DNA of 64,000 nucleotides from Chrysophaeum taylorii (lineage: Eukaryota > Sar > Pelagophyceae > Pelagomonadales > Pelagomonadaceae): positions 1-64,000 of the forward strand of contig JAQMWT010000212.1 of NCBI GenBank assembly GCA_029834535.1, given 5' to 3'. The notes under the pieces were generated by a model. The model saw nothing but the letters and a program-made list of their open reading frames with translations. It was not told the origin of the DNA and made no database searches. Position numbers and translations under genes: made by a program. Positions within the stretch are counted from its first letter, which is position 1. Every line of letters begins with the position of its first letter. This document shows positions 10,005-20,242 of this stretch, in pieces.

Positions 10005-11252
10005 GTGGATGATGTCGTTATCACTTGCACTTCGGAAACTCTACGTCGTGAATTCCAGCAAGCCCTGAAAAAGGAATACTCAGTCGACACCTTTGAAGAA
10101 GCTCATACTCTCTTAGGCATGCGCATCACGCGTACTACTGACGGTTCCATATCACTGGACTGTCAAGCTAAACTTGATGCATTGTTCGAAGAGTACCCCA
10201 TTTTAATGCAGTTACGTCCCACTTCTACACCGATGTCACCATCAACCACTTATAAAACTGGAGAGCCATCTTCTGATATGGACAAGTTTATTCTTCATAC
10301 CTTCTCCACCTTACTCGGCAAGCTCACTTTTGTACAATTGGCCTGTCGCCCTGATCTATCCCAAAGCCTCAGTCGTTGTTCCCGAGGAATGCATAATCCA
10401 GCATTTCTACACGTTCAAGTACTAACAGGAACTCTCCGCTATTTGCGCAAGCCCGAAAATCGCAATCTTCGACTCTGGTACTATTCTGGCTCTTCCGCAC
10501 TAATGGACCATCTTAGACTTCTCATCGGCAATCGCACTGATATGGCAACCATGTTGGATTACACTAAAGAACAAGTCAATTCAGGTAACTTTGATCCATT
10601 GGTCGCGTTCGTTGATGCCGATAACGCACCCTCTTATGAACAAGACCGCAAGTCTACAACCGGTTACGCCATCTTTTTGTTCGGTTCTCTCATCACTTGG
10701 AAGTCTAAACTACAGCCTATCACAGCTACTTCTACGCATGAGAGTGAACTCATCGCCCTTAATATGTGTGCCGATGATGTGGTCTGGTTACGCAAATTGT
10801 TAACGGAAATGGCATTCGCTATAAACCCACAATACTATCTTCGTCAACCTCCAGGGAAAGATTTGTTACTAGATTATGATGCTCATGACAACCCTCTCCC
10901 ATCGGACACGTCGTTCATACGTAACAGTCCTATACTTGGGGATTCTGCTTCTGCTATCCATCTATCAAATAATCCCGACAGTGCGACTAAGGCCAAAGCT
11001 ATCAGCACACGCTGGTTCCGTATTCGCGACTACGTACAGTTAAAACGTATACGTATACATCATGCTTCCGGTACTCAAAACCTCGCTGACGGATTTACTA
11101 AACCCTTCGGTGCTCCGCTCTTCAGCAGATTCCGCACGTTTACTTGGCTTACAACAACCCATAGCTCAACAAGATGGTTGACCCTTACCCTTCACTATGT
11201 CCGAAATGACGTTAAACTAACCCTCATATACAACGGAACCGTGGCTCGCTAA
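10005..11252 (+). CDS. RT C-terminal part and RNase H of A2 (415 residues)
   Basis: It opens with the RT catalytic box (SVDD lies across the chosen start, near 10000-10012), then LLGMRITRTTDGSISL and the connection block LACRPDLSQSLSRCSRGMHNP. RNase H is marked by VAFVDADNAPSYEQDRKSTTGYAIFLFGSLITWKSK, ATSTHESELIALNMCADDVVW and ILGDSASAIHLSNNP, which hold the acidic residues and the copia-type SKLQ/STHESE signature. It ends shortly before the 3' gene at 11297. Confidence 0.9.
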   Translation: MDDVVITCTSETLRREFQQALKKEYSVDTFEEAHTLLGMRITRTTDGSISLDCQAKLDALFEEYPILMQLRPTSTPMSPSTTYKTGEPSSDMDKFILHTFSTLLGKLTFVQLACRPDLSQSLSRCSRGMHNPAFLHVQVLTGTLRYLRKPENRNLRLWYYSGSSALMDHLRLLIGNRTDMATMLDYTKEQVNSGNFDPLVAFVDADNAPSYEQDRKSTTGYAIFLFGSLITWKSKLQPITATSTHESELIALNMCADDVVWLRKLLTEMAFAINPQYYLRQPPGKDLLLDYDAHDNPLPSDTSFIRNSPILGDSASAIHLSNNPDSATKAKAISTRWFRIRDYVQLKRIRIHHASGTQNLADGFTKPFGAPLFSRFRTFTWLTTTHSSTRWLTLTLHYVRNDVKLTLIYNGTVAR

Positions 11253-11296
11253 AATGTGAAATGAAATGAAATACGCAATGCGGGGATCTTTCTAAG

Positions 11297-13186
11297 ATGA
11301 ACCCAACAAAGAACAAGGATGCTGCGAGCCGACGTTATTCTGTACTGAACCGTGGCCGCGGTGGCGTGTCATCATTATCTCCCCCTTTTAATGCCTTAAA
11401 TCCAGGCGTTGCTCCAACCAGTTCTCCTAATCGGAGACATCAGACATACCTTTCGGTTGCTCAAGGAAATCAGTCCACGCCCGTGACTCCTAAGTCAACT
11501 GTCCAACAACAAACTAAACCGCAAGCAGCAAAGTCCGAGTACTTCCTGCTCAAGCACTGTAAATTTGATGCAATGGCGATGATGTCAGGGAATGTCCTTT
11601 CACTTGGCACCCAGCCACCGAACTTTCTACTACCACCACCTAAAGATCCTCAATGTTGGCATCAGTCCATTCAACAGCTGCTTACGGAAGCACAACAAAC
11701 ACATTGTGTGGACAATATCCAGTTCTTGAGTTCATTGCTATGTTTAAAGGCAAAGCGCATCCGGAACGCCCCTAATATACCGCCCAATGAAGGTATTCGC
11801 TTTCATCGATACCCACCCATTAAAGGGGTTGTCAAAGTACATGTGGCGTGTACCAGGTGCTATAATAAAACCAATACGCCGGGTACACCCCTTGTACTCG
11901 CTATATGCACTGAAGATGAGCTTAAAACGGACAAAATTATTAAAATCATCGAGGACCATCTCGCGTCAGACCAACACGCTTCGCATTGTTTTGACGTACC
12001 GCGTCCTTTCTTTCTGTTGATTTGTGTCATGTGTAATTTGTCACTGCATGGGACAGCGTTAATTCGCAATAATCAACAATCTTTTCATCTTTCATGTTAT
12101 AATGATCCAGCTGCACACATGAGAGCTATCATTCTCCGCCTTGGAAAGTCTATTGCTATTAACAAGTTGCTCAAAGAGGCGCTCATGAAATGTATGGCGA
12201 GTCATAACGTTGATGCTTCTAAAATTCTCATCAACCCTGACGACAATGCTCCTCTCTTGTTACAGCTGCCTTATATCTCGAATGTAAATCTCGAGATTCT
12301 TGTAGCGGCTTGGTCATTATTACAGTCTGTTGAAGATAAAATATGTGTGGTGACTAATCCTGATGAGCTACTTAATGTGCTCATTGAAAGCTTCGTTAAT
12401 GATGTCTCTCACCAACTTAATGCGACTTCTTCCGAGACGGTACCGCCAATGCTCAATTACTTTCGTCAACTTTCACCTGAGCATCAATCTTCTTTTAAAA
12501 ACGTGCTAGTCCAGGTTGGCTATCCCTCTGCTATAATTGATGCCTTTTCAGATAATACATTATCTGAAGGTGTAACACCAGCACCAGTCGAAACTCCATC
12601 CGCTGAGTCCACGCCAGACATATCTAATGACAATGTGGTTGAATCTTTACGCCAGTTAAAAGAAGAGATTCAATCCTTATCCTCACGTCTCACTAACAGT
12701 GAGCAGCAATTGATGGCACGAGATCAACAGCTATCGGTTGCGCTAAAGAACTTAACCCAGGTACAAGAAGCTTACGACACGCTAAACGCTCAAGTAACCG
12801 AGAATATTAAGCACGTCGCGCTCTTGGATAACATACTATCAAGCCTCCAGATGCATCAAGATAATTTAATACCTACCTTAGCTGTCTTTGTCCACATAAT
12901 CTCACGATCGCTCATTTCGTCTATTGGACAGTTTCCTCCAAACACATATGATGAGGCACAGCAAGCTCTAATCGACGATGCAGCTCATAACTTACATGCC
13001 GCTATGTCTGATGCACAGGATCATGTTATCCCAGCATTGGACCTGCATACTTTAACACCGGATGCAGCTATGTCCTTCCTCTCGTCTGTTATGGCACCTC
13101 TGGTCACCTTGAGTGATGCTATTACTACAACAACACTGCTAACGACCAATCCTCCGAAGATCATGATTCTTCCTCTCCAGAGTTAA
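11297..13186 (+). CDS. accessory 3' gene of family A, CxxC + coiled-coil protein (629 residues)
   Basis: A long open frame after RNase H and before the polypurine tract, so it belongs to the element. The N-terminus is basic and serine/proline-rich (NRGRGGVSSL). Around residues 185-275 there are paired cysteines (ACTRC, ICVMC, LSCYND) that could bind zinc. Around 450-510 lies a heptad-rich coiled coil (SLRQLKEEIQSLSSRL, NSEQQLMARDQQLSVAL). No signal peptide or membrane segment is seen, so it does not look like an envelope. The same architecture occurs in family D (47373-49364). Function is unknown. A nucleic-acid-binding, structural or anti-silencing role is possible. Confidence 0.8.
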   Translation: MNPTKNKDAASRRYSVLNRGRGGVSSLSPPFNALNPGVAPTSSPNRRHQTYLSVAQGNQSTPVTPKSTVQQQTKPQAAKSEYFLLKHCKFDAMAMMSGNVLSLGTQPPNFLLPPPKDPQCWHQSIQQLLTEAQQTHCVDNIQFLSSLLCLKAKRIRNAPNIPPNEGIRFHRYPPIKGVVKVHVACTRCYNKTNTPGTPLVLAICTEDELKTDKIIKIIEDHLASDQHASHCFDVPRPFFLLICVMCNLSLHGTALIRNNQQSFHLSCYNDPAAHMRAIILRLGKSIAINKLLKEALMKCMASHNVDASKILINPDDNAPLLLQLPYISNVNLEILVAAWSLLQSVEDKICVVTNPDELLNVLIESFVNDVSHQLNATSSETVPPMLNYFRQLSPEHQSSFKNVLVQVGYPSAIIDAFSDNTLSEGVTPAPVETPSAESTPDISNDNVVESLRQLKEEIQSLSSRLTNSEQQLMARDQQLSVALKNLTQVQEAYDTLNAQVTENIKHVALLDNILSSLQMHQDNLIPTLAVFVHIISRSLISSIGQFPPNTYDEAQQALIDDAAHNLHAAMSDAQDHVIPALDLHTLTPDAAMSFLSSVMAPLVTLSDAITTTTLLTTNPPKIMILPLQS

Positions 13187-13418
13187 AGGAACTGGAAGAT
13201 AATAGCGAGGATGAGCTGGACCACACATCTGATATTGTGGATACCGCTTCTTTACGCAATATCACAACGCGCCCGACCTCATAAATTAATTTGTCATGTT
13301 ATCTTCCCATGTCTTGTTGTTGTTTGTTCAACTGTTCGCTGCTCTCATGTACAGTACACAAGTTCCGCCCTCAAGAACGTCTGAAATGCATACACCATTC
13401 TTTCACACGTTGAGGGGG
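13187..13418 (+). other. A2 3' untranslated region with polypurine tract
   Basis: There is no supported gene. The tract TTGAGGGGG ends at 13418, directly before the LTR, as expected for the plus-strand primer. The equivalent CGAGGGGG precedes D's 3' LTR. Confidence 0.75.
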
Positions 13419-13820
13419 TCCAGAGAGCTACACTATTATGTGTACGACACTGGAACATCTCACTCCTTTCACACCTATCTCCACAAGAGGGTTTTCTCTC
13501 CGTAATACGGCTTTCCCTCTTTCCTTCCTTACCCCTTCCGCCATTATATCTCAGATTATGAAGAATTAGATCTGCAGTTCACTTCCAACAAGGAGTAGAC
13601 CTCCAGGTGCGTACCGTCAGGTACGGGGTTTTCTGTTTAATTAATGGAGGCTTCGTTCCTCATTGTCAGTGTGAACGCTTCTATGGGACCTAATGTCCTT
13701 AAGGAGTTAGGGCCTAAATCCCTACCTTGTGTAGTAGCATGTGACAAGCGGAATGGTCTGTACACGCCTAAGACTGCACGCAGTCTCTACCATGTACCCG
13801 GAGAGGGTCAAATCTCTCCA
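13419..13820 (+). repeat. LTR shared by A2 (3') and A3 (5')
   Basis: A 402-bp LTR with A2's polypurine tract on its left and A3's primer-binding site on its right. It begins TCCAGAG and ends CTCTCCA, and aligns with the LTRs of A1 and A4. One LTR serving two tandem elements suggests recombination between LTRs of adjacent copies. Confidence 0.85.
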
Positions 13821-13839
13821 GGTTATGGGCCCAGATGCG
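13821..13839 (+). promoter_or_regulatory. primer-binding site of A3 (initiator tRNA-Met anticodon arm)
   Basis: GGTTATGGGCCCAG starts right after the LTR and is complementary to the anticodon arm of initiator tRNA-Met, as in A1, A4 and D. Confidence 0.8.
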
Positions 13840-14304
13840 TAGGTGTGTCAGCCCAACTGTGTTGTACGTATAAATGGAGTGATCAATTTACGCCTGATCA
13901 CGAGTACAATGCGACAATGTGTTTGGCGGTGGTCTACTGTACATATTTGTTATGTGACGGTATATGCCCACCAGTTAATTTGGTTTGTGACCGAGTTGGG
14001 TTGGTCACTGGTCATATGCACTCGCATAGCTAATAAAATTAAAATTTTCCCTATACAAGCCGCGGAAACTTGTACGGGCTTTTCCTTCTATTCCCCAACA
14101 AAAGACTGACTGCTCGAGATTTAATCCATTCTTCAGTCTCAAGTCACCCTGTTTTAAATAGCATGTTGATTTGTTTGGTCTTGTCAATAAGCCCACGTTT
14201 AAAATAGCGTACTGTACATAGAACCCGCACTTGAGAAACCCTTCAATCTTATGTGTCGAATCTGTCTATCAGTCCTCTAACCTATCTCTTAATAGGCCAC
14301 AAGC
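13840..14304 (+). other. A3 leader
   Basis: Untranslated leader conserved with A1 and A4. No gene is supported in it. Confidence 0.6.
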
Positions 14305-15038
14305 ATGTCAAAACAAAAACTAATATCCACCATGGATATCTACAAACAAGAACAAATCCTCGTCGATAAAATTAACGCAGGATTGCGTTTCCAAGCTAAC
14401 TCAATCAAGGTGAGCTTGCAAATTGAGGCGCTTCGCAGGCATATGACAAGTCCATATGTGGACGCGTTATTCTGCTTCGATTCATATGAAGCTTACACTC
14501 GGAATGCTCCGGAGTATAATCAACTTCTTGAACAAGAAGTTGATATCATCTTCGCTCAATGGGAAGCTGAACAAGTTAATGACTTAAACTTACCTGCTGA
14601 AGATGCCCCGCCCGAACATTTAAAGACTTGGCACGTCAACTCTTCCCATCAACTAACAGTTGATGCCCATAATAATCTTGAACGACTTTACTACCAAGAG
14701 TCGTATAATCTTGTTCGTCCTGAATGAAATAAGGATGTCAAACGTGTCCTCACTTTATTAGATACCCGATTCCCTAAATCAATTGTGTATGATTCATCTT
14801 TAACTAACATATCATTTACAGGTCTCTCTAATGCCGATTGGATCAAACACTGCGAAACTTATGCTGGTTTCTTGTACACATTCTTTAATTTGGAGTCACA
14901 GGAAAAGCCCGCTCTCGCTATGTGGCCTCAACTAAAGAAAATTTGTGCAATTACTGCCCATCCCAATAAATTACGTGCTGTAATGCTTTTAGCCTATCAT
15001 TACTATGAGACAGTGTCTTATACAATTGTAACTGAGCT

Positions 15039-15413
15039 AATTCATTAGGTTCCCTTACCCTTATCGCCGACTGCGGTTGCGATGGAGGACGGTGCCTCAT
15101 GAATCCTGAGCCTTGCGAGGGCATCCGCCCTCCCGGCGTAGGTTGGCACCTATTCGCCTCCCGGGCGGGCCGGTTGGCAGCCGGAACGTTCGCAGTGGGA
15201 CGGGGTATGGCCGGGGGGCGAAGACGGAAGGTTATCGACGAGTTGGTTGTCAGTCACAACGCGGTCTCCTCGTCGCATGGCGACAAGCTTATGGTCACTC
15301 TCCGCCGACCGACCTTTCGGCGCTCCTCGTCTACAGGCCCGTGATTCCGGACTGGCTCCTGTCGGTCCGGCCTGGCTCCATGCTCGGGAGAGGTCTGAAG
15401 TTAGTTAGTCAGT
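15039..15413 (+). mobile_element. GTTA-tailed SINE-like retroposon (375 bp)
   Basis: Among the longest copies in the window. It is flanked by 10-bp duplications TAACTGAGCT (15029-15038 and 15414-15423) and inserted in A3 Gag. The 5' region contains TCGCCGACTGCGGTTGCG, the 3' end the hairpin and a GTTA-type tail. Confidence 0.9.
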
Positions 15414-15548
15414 TAACTGAGCTTAAATCTCAGTTTAATCGAATGTCTCTAAATGTTAATTGGTATGCCCATGTATTTGTCGAACAACTCCTTGCCTTTC
15501 AATCTCAGGCAAAGCAATTAAATAATGATGAAGCATCAATCCAATTTA

Positions 15549-15587
15549 CTAACTAACTAACTTCAGACCTCTCCCGAGCATGGGAGC
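15549..15587 (-). mobile_element. about 39-bp inverted 3' tip of the same retroposon
   Basis: The segment is the reverse complement of the tail and hairpin (CTAACTAACTAACTTCAGAC onward). It interrupts Gag where A1 is continuous. A clean target duplication is not visible, and a few target bases appear to be lost. Confidence 0.75.
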
Positions 15588-16679
15588 CATAATCACTCTT
15601 AAAGGTCACGAGGAGATCTACCGTCTATATGCTAATCCCTCGGATCACGAGCGCTATTCTCAATCTTTATTGGGATGGTGTAAACTCTACGAGACACGCT
15701 CTGGTAACAACTCGAGTCACGATCCCGAATTGTTAAAGCCAGTTCATCCTAACTACATTCGTCCACTATTGGAATTTTTGTTAAAGATATACAATGAGAC
15801 AAAGTTTTCTTCTAACCGACGCTTGGATAAACCCGCTTCCTGGATCCCTTACATCCCTGGTACTACCGCTACCAAGCCACCTAAGGTATTATTGATGGAT
15901 ACTATTCATCAATCCCACGACTCTCTAAACAACGCTTACTCGTTGTTAGCCACTGTAGCTGGACAGTCTGGCTTCAACGCTCGTAGGCTTCGTAATGCAA
16001 AAGGCAAAGCATCGACAATTTCACCCCGTGACACGTCGTACTATCGTCCACCCTCAAATTATAACGTCAAAGGTACCAGCTTCGATCGTCCTGTCTACTC
16101 ATCTTCCTCGAACCGTAATGCACGCTCTAATATGTCTCTTATGGACCGGGCTACTTATTAAGTTGATCGTCTTCGCCTCCTGTTTGGCAAATTACAGGAA
16201 GCGAATCCCAATCCTTCCACCGACTCTAAAATGGTACAGGAGGAAATGAAAATCTTATTGAGTACCCTCTGGACAACCGCTTCTCAAGCTTCGACACAGT
16301 CCTTAGATCCTGACGAAGCCACCCAAGTTCATCTCTACTTATCTCGAGTTGATACTATGTCCAATACCATATCGAACCTCTTAGAAGCCGATAAGGAATC
16401 TCTTGTTTCAGAAGAAAAGTATCAAACTGAAACATCTGCTCCTGAAGCGTCCCCCAGTGATGCGGAGCAGAGGGGGGCTGCTGATACAGAGAAAATGTTC
16501 CACACTTTCCTGTCCATTAAAGATGATGAAATCGATAACATCCCTCAGCCGCTATTGCAGCACATAAATGCTAAAGCTCAGAATGCTATCGTTCGTCGTC
16601 AAGCTCGGGAAACTTCCTCGCACTCTGAGCTCCCCAGTAATTTAACCAATGAAGATAATGAAGATGGTACAGATCCCCT

Positions 16680-17462
16680 GTGTTGCTACCAAAATTAAAT
16701 ACTGGTTTTACACTCGTCGTTGTGCCTTCCGAACAAACGCAAAGTTTCATGACACAGTACGTGTTTGGTCAAAGCTCAACACATGCCTGTTATGCAACAA
16801 TGCTTAAACTGTACAACGAGTACAATTTGCCGCTAATGACTACGCCAGGATATGCTGACACATGTGCTTCTCAACATGTAATTAACTTTAAACGTTATGC
16901 TGATCCTATCCACATCGTAAAGCTACCCGAGTCCTTATCACCTGCTATCCAGACTGCTACGGATACGCAGAGAATCACACATGCTATGATTATAAGGACC
17001 GTCATTCCCGCTCTCCCAAAGCATCCAAATGTGGGATATGTAAAGCTAGACGTTGCGCTTTTTCTACCCAAGCAAAACGACCATAACGATCCCGATCTGC
17101 ACATCATCAGTATGACTCAATGGGGAGAAGATAAACTTGGTATACATCTTTATGGAGTTGAATTTAAAGGACAATCATCTATCCAGAGTAAAATTGATGA
17201 TAATGTCAAGATTACTTTGTTTAGACTCAGTAACCTGTTGCCAACTCTACCAATTTACTCGCTACAACAAGCAAAAGCGCGTAAAATGGAACTTCGCTCA
17301 CTACAGTTCAGACTATGTGCTTTTAATGAACAACGCGAAATGCTTAAACTATATTCCACCCTCATGGAACGCGTAATTTACGTCCCATGGCTTAAAACCA
17401 TCCTGGAGTCAATGCATTCGCAGCTGCCTTACATACGCAAGCATTTCCCACCTCCCGTATGA
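16680..17462 (+). CDS. aspartic protease region of A3 (260 residues)
   Basis: Protease of the copia polyprotein, which matures Gag and Pol. It shows GYADTCASQHV at the active-site position, AIQTATDTQRITHAMIIRTVIPALP (flap-side region) and VGYVKLDVALF, followed by a conserved region ending SQLPYIRKHFPPPV just before the methyltransferase domain. It parallels A1 (3003-3740). Confidence 0.78.
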   Translation: MLLPKLNTGFTLVVVPSEQTQSFMTQYVFGQSSTHACYATMLKLYNEYNLPLMTTPGYADTCASQHVINFKRYADPIHIVKLPESLSPAIQTATDTQRITHAMIIRTVIPALPKHPNVGYVKLDVALFLPKQNDHNDPDLHIISMTQWGEDKLGIHLYGVEFKGQSSIQSKIDDNVKITLFRLSNLLPTLPIYSLQQAKARKMELRSLQFRLCAFNEQREMLKLYSTLMERVIYVPWLKTILESMHSQLPYIRKHFPPPV

Positions 17463-17480
17463 CGCAAGGTTACCACACGT

Positions 17481-19650
17481 TTGCTTCATACAGTAACTTC
17501 ATCTCCTAGCCCACGAACACCTACAGTAACTCTACTTTGCTCTGGGATGTCCACTCCTGCATTCTTGGCTTGCGCTTCTAATGACTTGCAAATCAACATC
17601 AACGTTAAAGTTCTTGTTGAGAGCGACGACAATATCACGCACATGCTACGAAGACGTTTTGGTAATTCCATCGAAGTTTTCCCATCCCTACCTAAGTTTC
17701 TGACATATCTCCATCGAGCATCGGACGCTGAACGTGCACGATATTACACCGATATCGTGGAATTGACATCACCATGCACAAATCGCAACATAATCAATGG
17801 GAGATCCATTTCCACCTTCGAGCGTGATATGGATGATTCCTTGTTCCCAAGTGCTCTAAGTGTACTTGAGCTTTTAAAGCCGCTTGCTCTCTTCATGGAA
17901 ATGACTCCACCACACTCCGCATCGTATGAAGATCATATACCCTGATCGCCGACTGCGGTTGCGATGGAGGACGGTGCCTCATGAATCCTGAGCCTTGCGA
18001 GGGCATCCGCCCTCCCGGCGTAGGTTGGCACCTATTCGCCTCCCGGGCGGGCCGGTTGGCAGCCGGAACGTTCGCAGTGGGACGGGGTATGGCCGGGGGG
18101 CGAAGACGGAAGGTTATCGGCGAGTTGGTTGTCAGTCACATCGCGGTCTCCTCGTCTCATGGCGTCAAGCTTGATGGTCACTCTCCGCCGACCGACCTTT
18201 CGGCGCTCCTCGTCTACAGGCCCGTGATTCCGGACTGGCTCCTGTCGGTCCGGCCTGGCTCCCATGCTCGGGAGAGGTCTGAAGTTAGTTAGTTAGTTAT
18301 ACGAGTTGCTAATCTCATCTTCTCAACGATGCACTATACGGTGGACATATGTGACCGATTTCCATGTTATTTATGTGGAGATTATCAAGCCAGAGGAAGA
18401 TGGATCCTCGTCGCACGCAAATATAACACCGGCCCTCTTGATCTGCTTTCATGGCCTAATAAACGAGTCACTTCCTTTCTGGGTATTGCAGACCACGCTA
18501 ATTCCATCAGTCGCAAGTTAATAGTCGACGAACCTTGGACGCAGGTCTTTCCTGACATACCATTTGTCTCCACACCTAAAACCTACAATATTTTCAGTCG
18601 TACAGGATCCGTGCGCTTAACTGTGACCGAGCTTGAAACCTTAACTATGCTGTTCCTTCGTCTGCACTCTAATAAAACAGTCGAACATCCCAGTCAAGAT
18701 GAAATGGAGGGCATTTCTAACTTTCGCCTGGGATTCTTGACTAATTCAAGAAAACCACTTGCTTGCATGAGATCCCCTATTGAACTCAAAGCTTTTGTGC
18801 TCCTCTATAATATTATGGGACAATTATTCCCTAAATCCATCACATTACCTGTGTCCTTTCGTATTACAACTATCGAATCTAACCAACCATCTCACAGGTT
18901 ATTCTTAAATAAATCCTCTACTTCATCCATCATTTACATCACTGGTGGAAGACATACAGGCGGAGACATAACAGTTTATAACTCTTCTTCTAAATATAAG
19001 GCACACATAAATGCTTTTGGCGAAACCTACGCCCTTTTAACACACGATGCCGGAATCGATAAGACTACTTCTCTCGAACCAGTTACCGGCTTTCTTTGGC
19101 TTTGCCAAGCATACCATCATAATAATGAAAATCAAGACACGCGTCGTCTAGTACAAGCACTGGTTTCCTATACCTCTCCTGTATTTCACGATTCTTTTGT
19201 CTTCTACCCTCAGGAAAATCGTCTTAAGTTTATCGACAAAAAATATTTGCTTTAAGTGACATGCATTTGTCCCAAAGCAGATATTTGGGCTTTATAACAT
19301 CAAGCGACAGGAAGATGGGTGCCAAAGTTCACTCTATATACACTCCCACTCCTACCATTCGTGGATTTGTTAATATGCTGGTGTACGATCCACGACTCGA
19401 TCGCATTCGACACTACTCAACTCGCGAATTGGCACGCGCCAATAACTTCACAGCGTACCAAATCAATTTTCTTTTGTCTTTGTCCCCTGACCTATGCTGT
19501 GATATCATCGCAAATGCTATTCCAGCTGGAACATATCATACAATTTATAAACATTTGTGTCAGCTTGTCTATGACTTGCGTATATTAACACTATCACCAT
19601 CGTTTGACCCTGATCACGCTCCTCTAACCAAAAACTATAGGTCAACCTTC
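17481..19650 (+). pseudogene. cytosine-C5 DNA methyltransferase-like domain of A3
   Basis: It shows LLCSGMSTPAF, VLVESDD and SPCTNRN before the SINE insertion. After it come CGDYQARGRW and the long variable region (LTVTELETLTMLFLRLHS), then the next frame holds RELARANN and ANAIPAGTYHTIYKHL. This is the motif I, II, IV, VIII, IX, X order of C5 methyltransferases. The domain sits between protease and integrase exactly as in A1, A4, D and C. It is broken by the insertion and other changes. Confidence 0.72.
17941..18297 (+). mobile_element. GTTA-tailed SINE-like retroposon (357 bp)
   Basis: Inserted in the methyltransferase domain of A3, with a short TATAC duplication (17936-17940 and 18298-18302). 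Almost identical to the copies at 15039 and 41654, so insertion was fairly recent. Confidence 0.9.
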
Positions 19651-19659
19651 TTCACAAAT

Positions 19660-20242
19660 ATATTCCCAACAGATACATCCTTAACATTACACCAGATTTC
19701 CATTACTAAGTTCTACATCTCCAATAAAAAACTTTTATGTTGTGATACTATCACTTCTAACCACGAACTTCCTTCTTTTCATATTGATTCAGTAGCTCAT
19801 GCTTTCCTCTTTAACATCTCATCCGCAGATATATCATCTCCTACTAAAGAAAAACAAATACCCCTTATAGCGCCAAGACAGCTCCATGAGAAGCATGCAC
19901 CCTTCGATAAGAAAGTCCATGCCAGGGGCACCCTTGCATTTCGAGATGCGCAACATCGAGCTACCAACTTTCACAACACTCACCATTCCAGTGATTCTCA
20001 AGCCATAAAAGCTGTTCAGGTTATTGCCAGTCCTGGACACCACCCATCTGACGTACCCTACCGTAAGTTCTGTGTGGATTGTACGATTCATAAAAAACGC
20101 TTTCCTCATCCACACCACCTTATCAAGCAACCATCATTCGAAAAAATCTTTCAACCTGGTGAAGCCTGGGCATGTGACGGTGGTTACGCATCTGTGCTCT
20201 CGGAATGGGGATCCTTTCGACATATCATTGTTTTCAAGTGTC
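19660..20242 (+). pseudogene. integrase N-terminal part of A3
   Basis: It contains the zinc-binding region (CVDCTIHKK) and the first aspartate block (WACDGGY), then HIIVFK, where the Helitron-derived insertion starts. The rest of the domain resumes at 21256. Confidence 0.85.

Larger units (their letters stand above)
6627..13820 (+). mobile_element. Ty1/copia element A2 (family A), 5'-incomplete in window
   Basis: It starts inside the methyltransferase domain (GTYHTIYKHL region), where A1 abuts it. It then runs through integrase, a proline/alanine-rich linker, RT, RNase H, the extra 3' gene, a polypurine tract and the LTR at 13419-13820. It carries one SINE-like insertion (7937-8218). Its missing 5' part is probably left of the window, beyond A1. 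It is broken at several points, but RNase H and the 3' gene read open for long stretches. Confidence 0.88.
14305..16698 (+). pseudogene. Gag of A3
   Basis: It starts MSKQKLISTMDIYKQEQ, nearly the same as A1, and carries FDSYEAYTRNAPEY and NLESQEKPALAMWPQ. It continues after the SINE insertion with the NWYAHVFVEQLLAFQSQAKQ block, the LDKPASWIPYIPGTTATKPPK block and the acidic linker before the protease. Two retroposon insertions and a few other breaks make it a fossil. Confidence 0.8.

Noticed and set aside
11297-13186. Envelope gene (endogenous retrovirus-like) for the 3' gene
   Set aside because: No signal peptide, membrane anchor or glycosylation-rich ectodomain pattern. Cysteine pairs plus a coiled coil fit an intracellular protein better.
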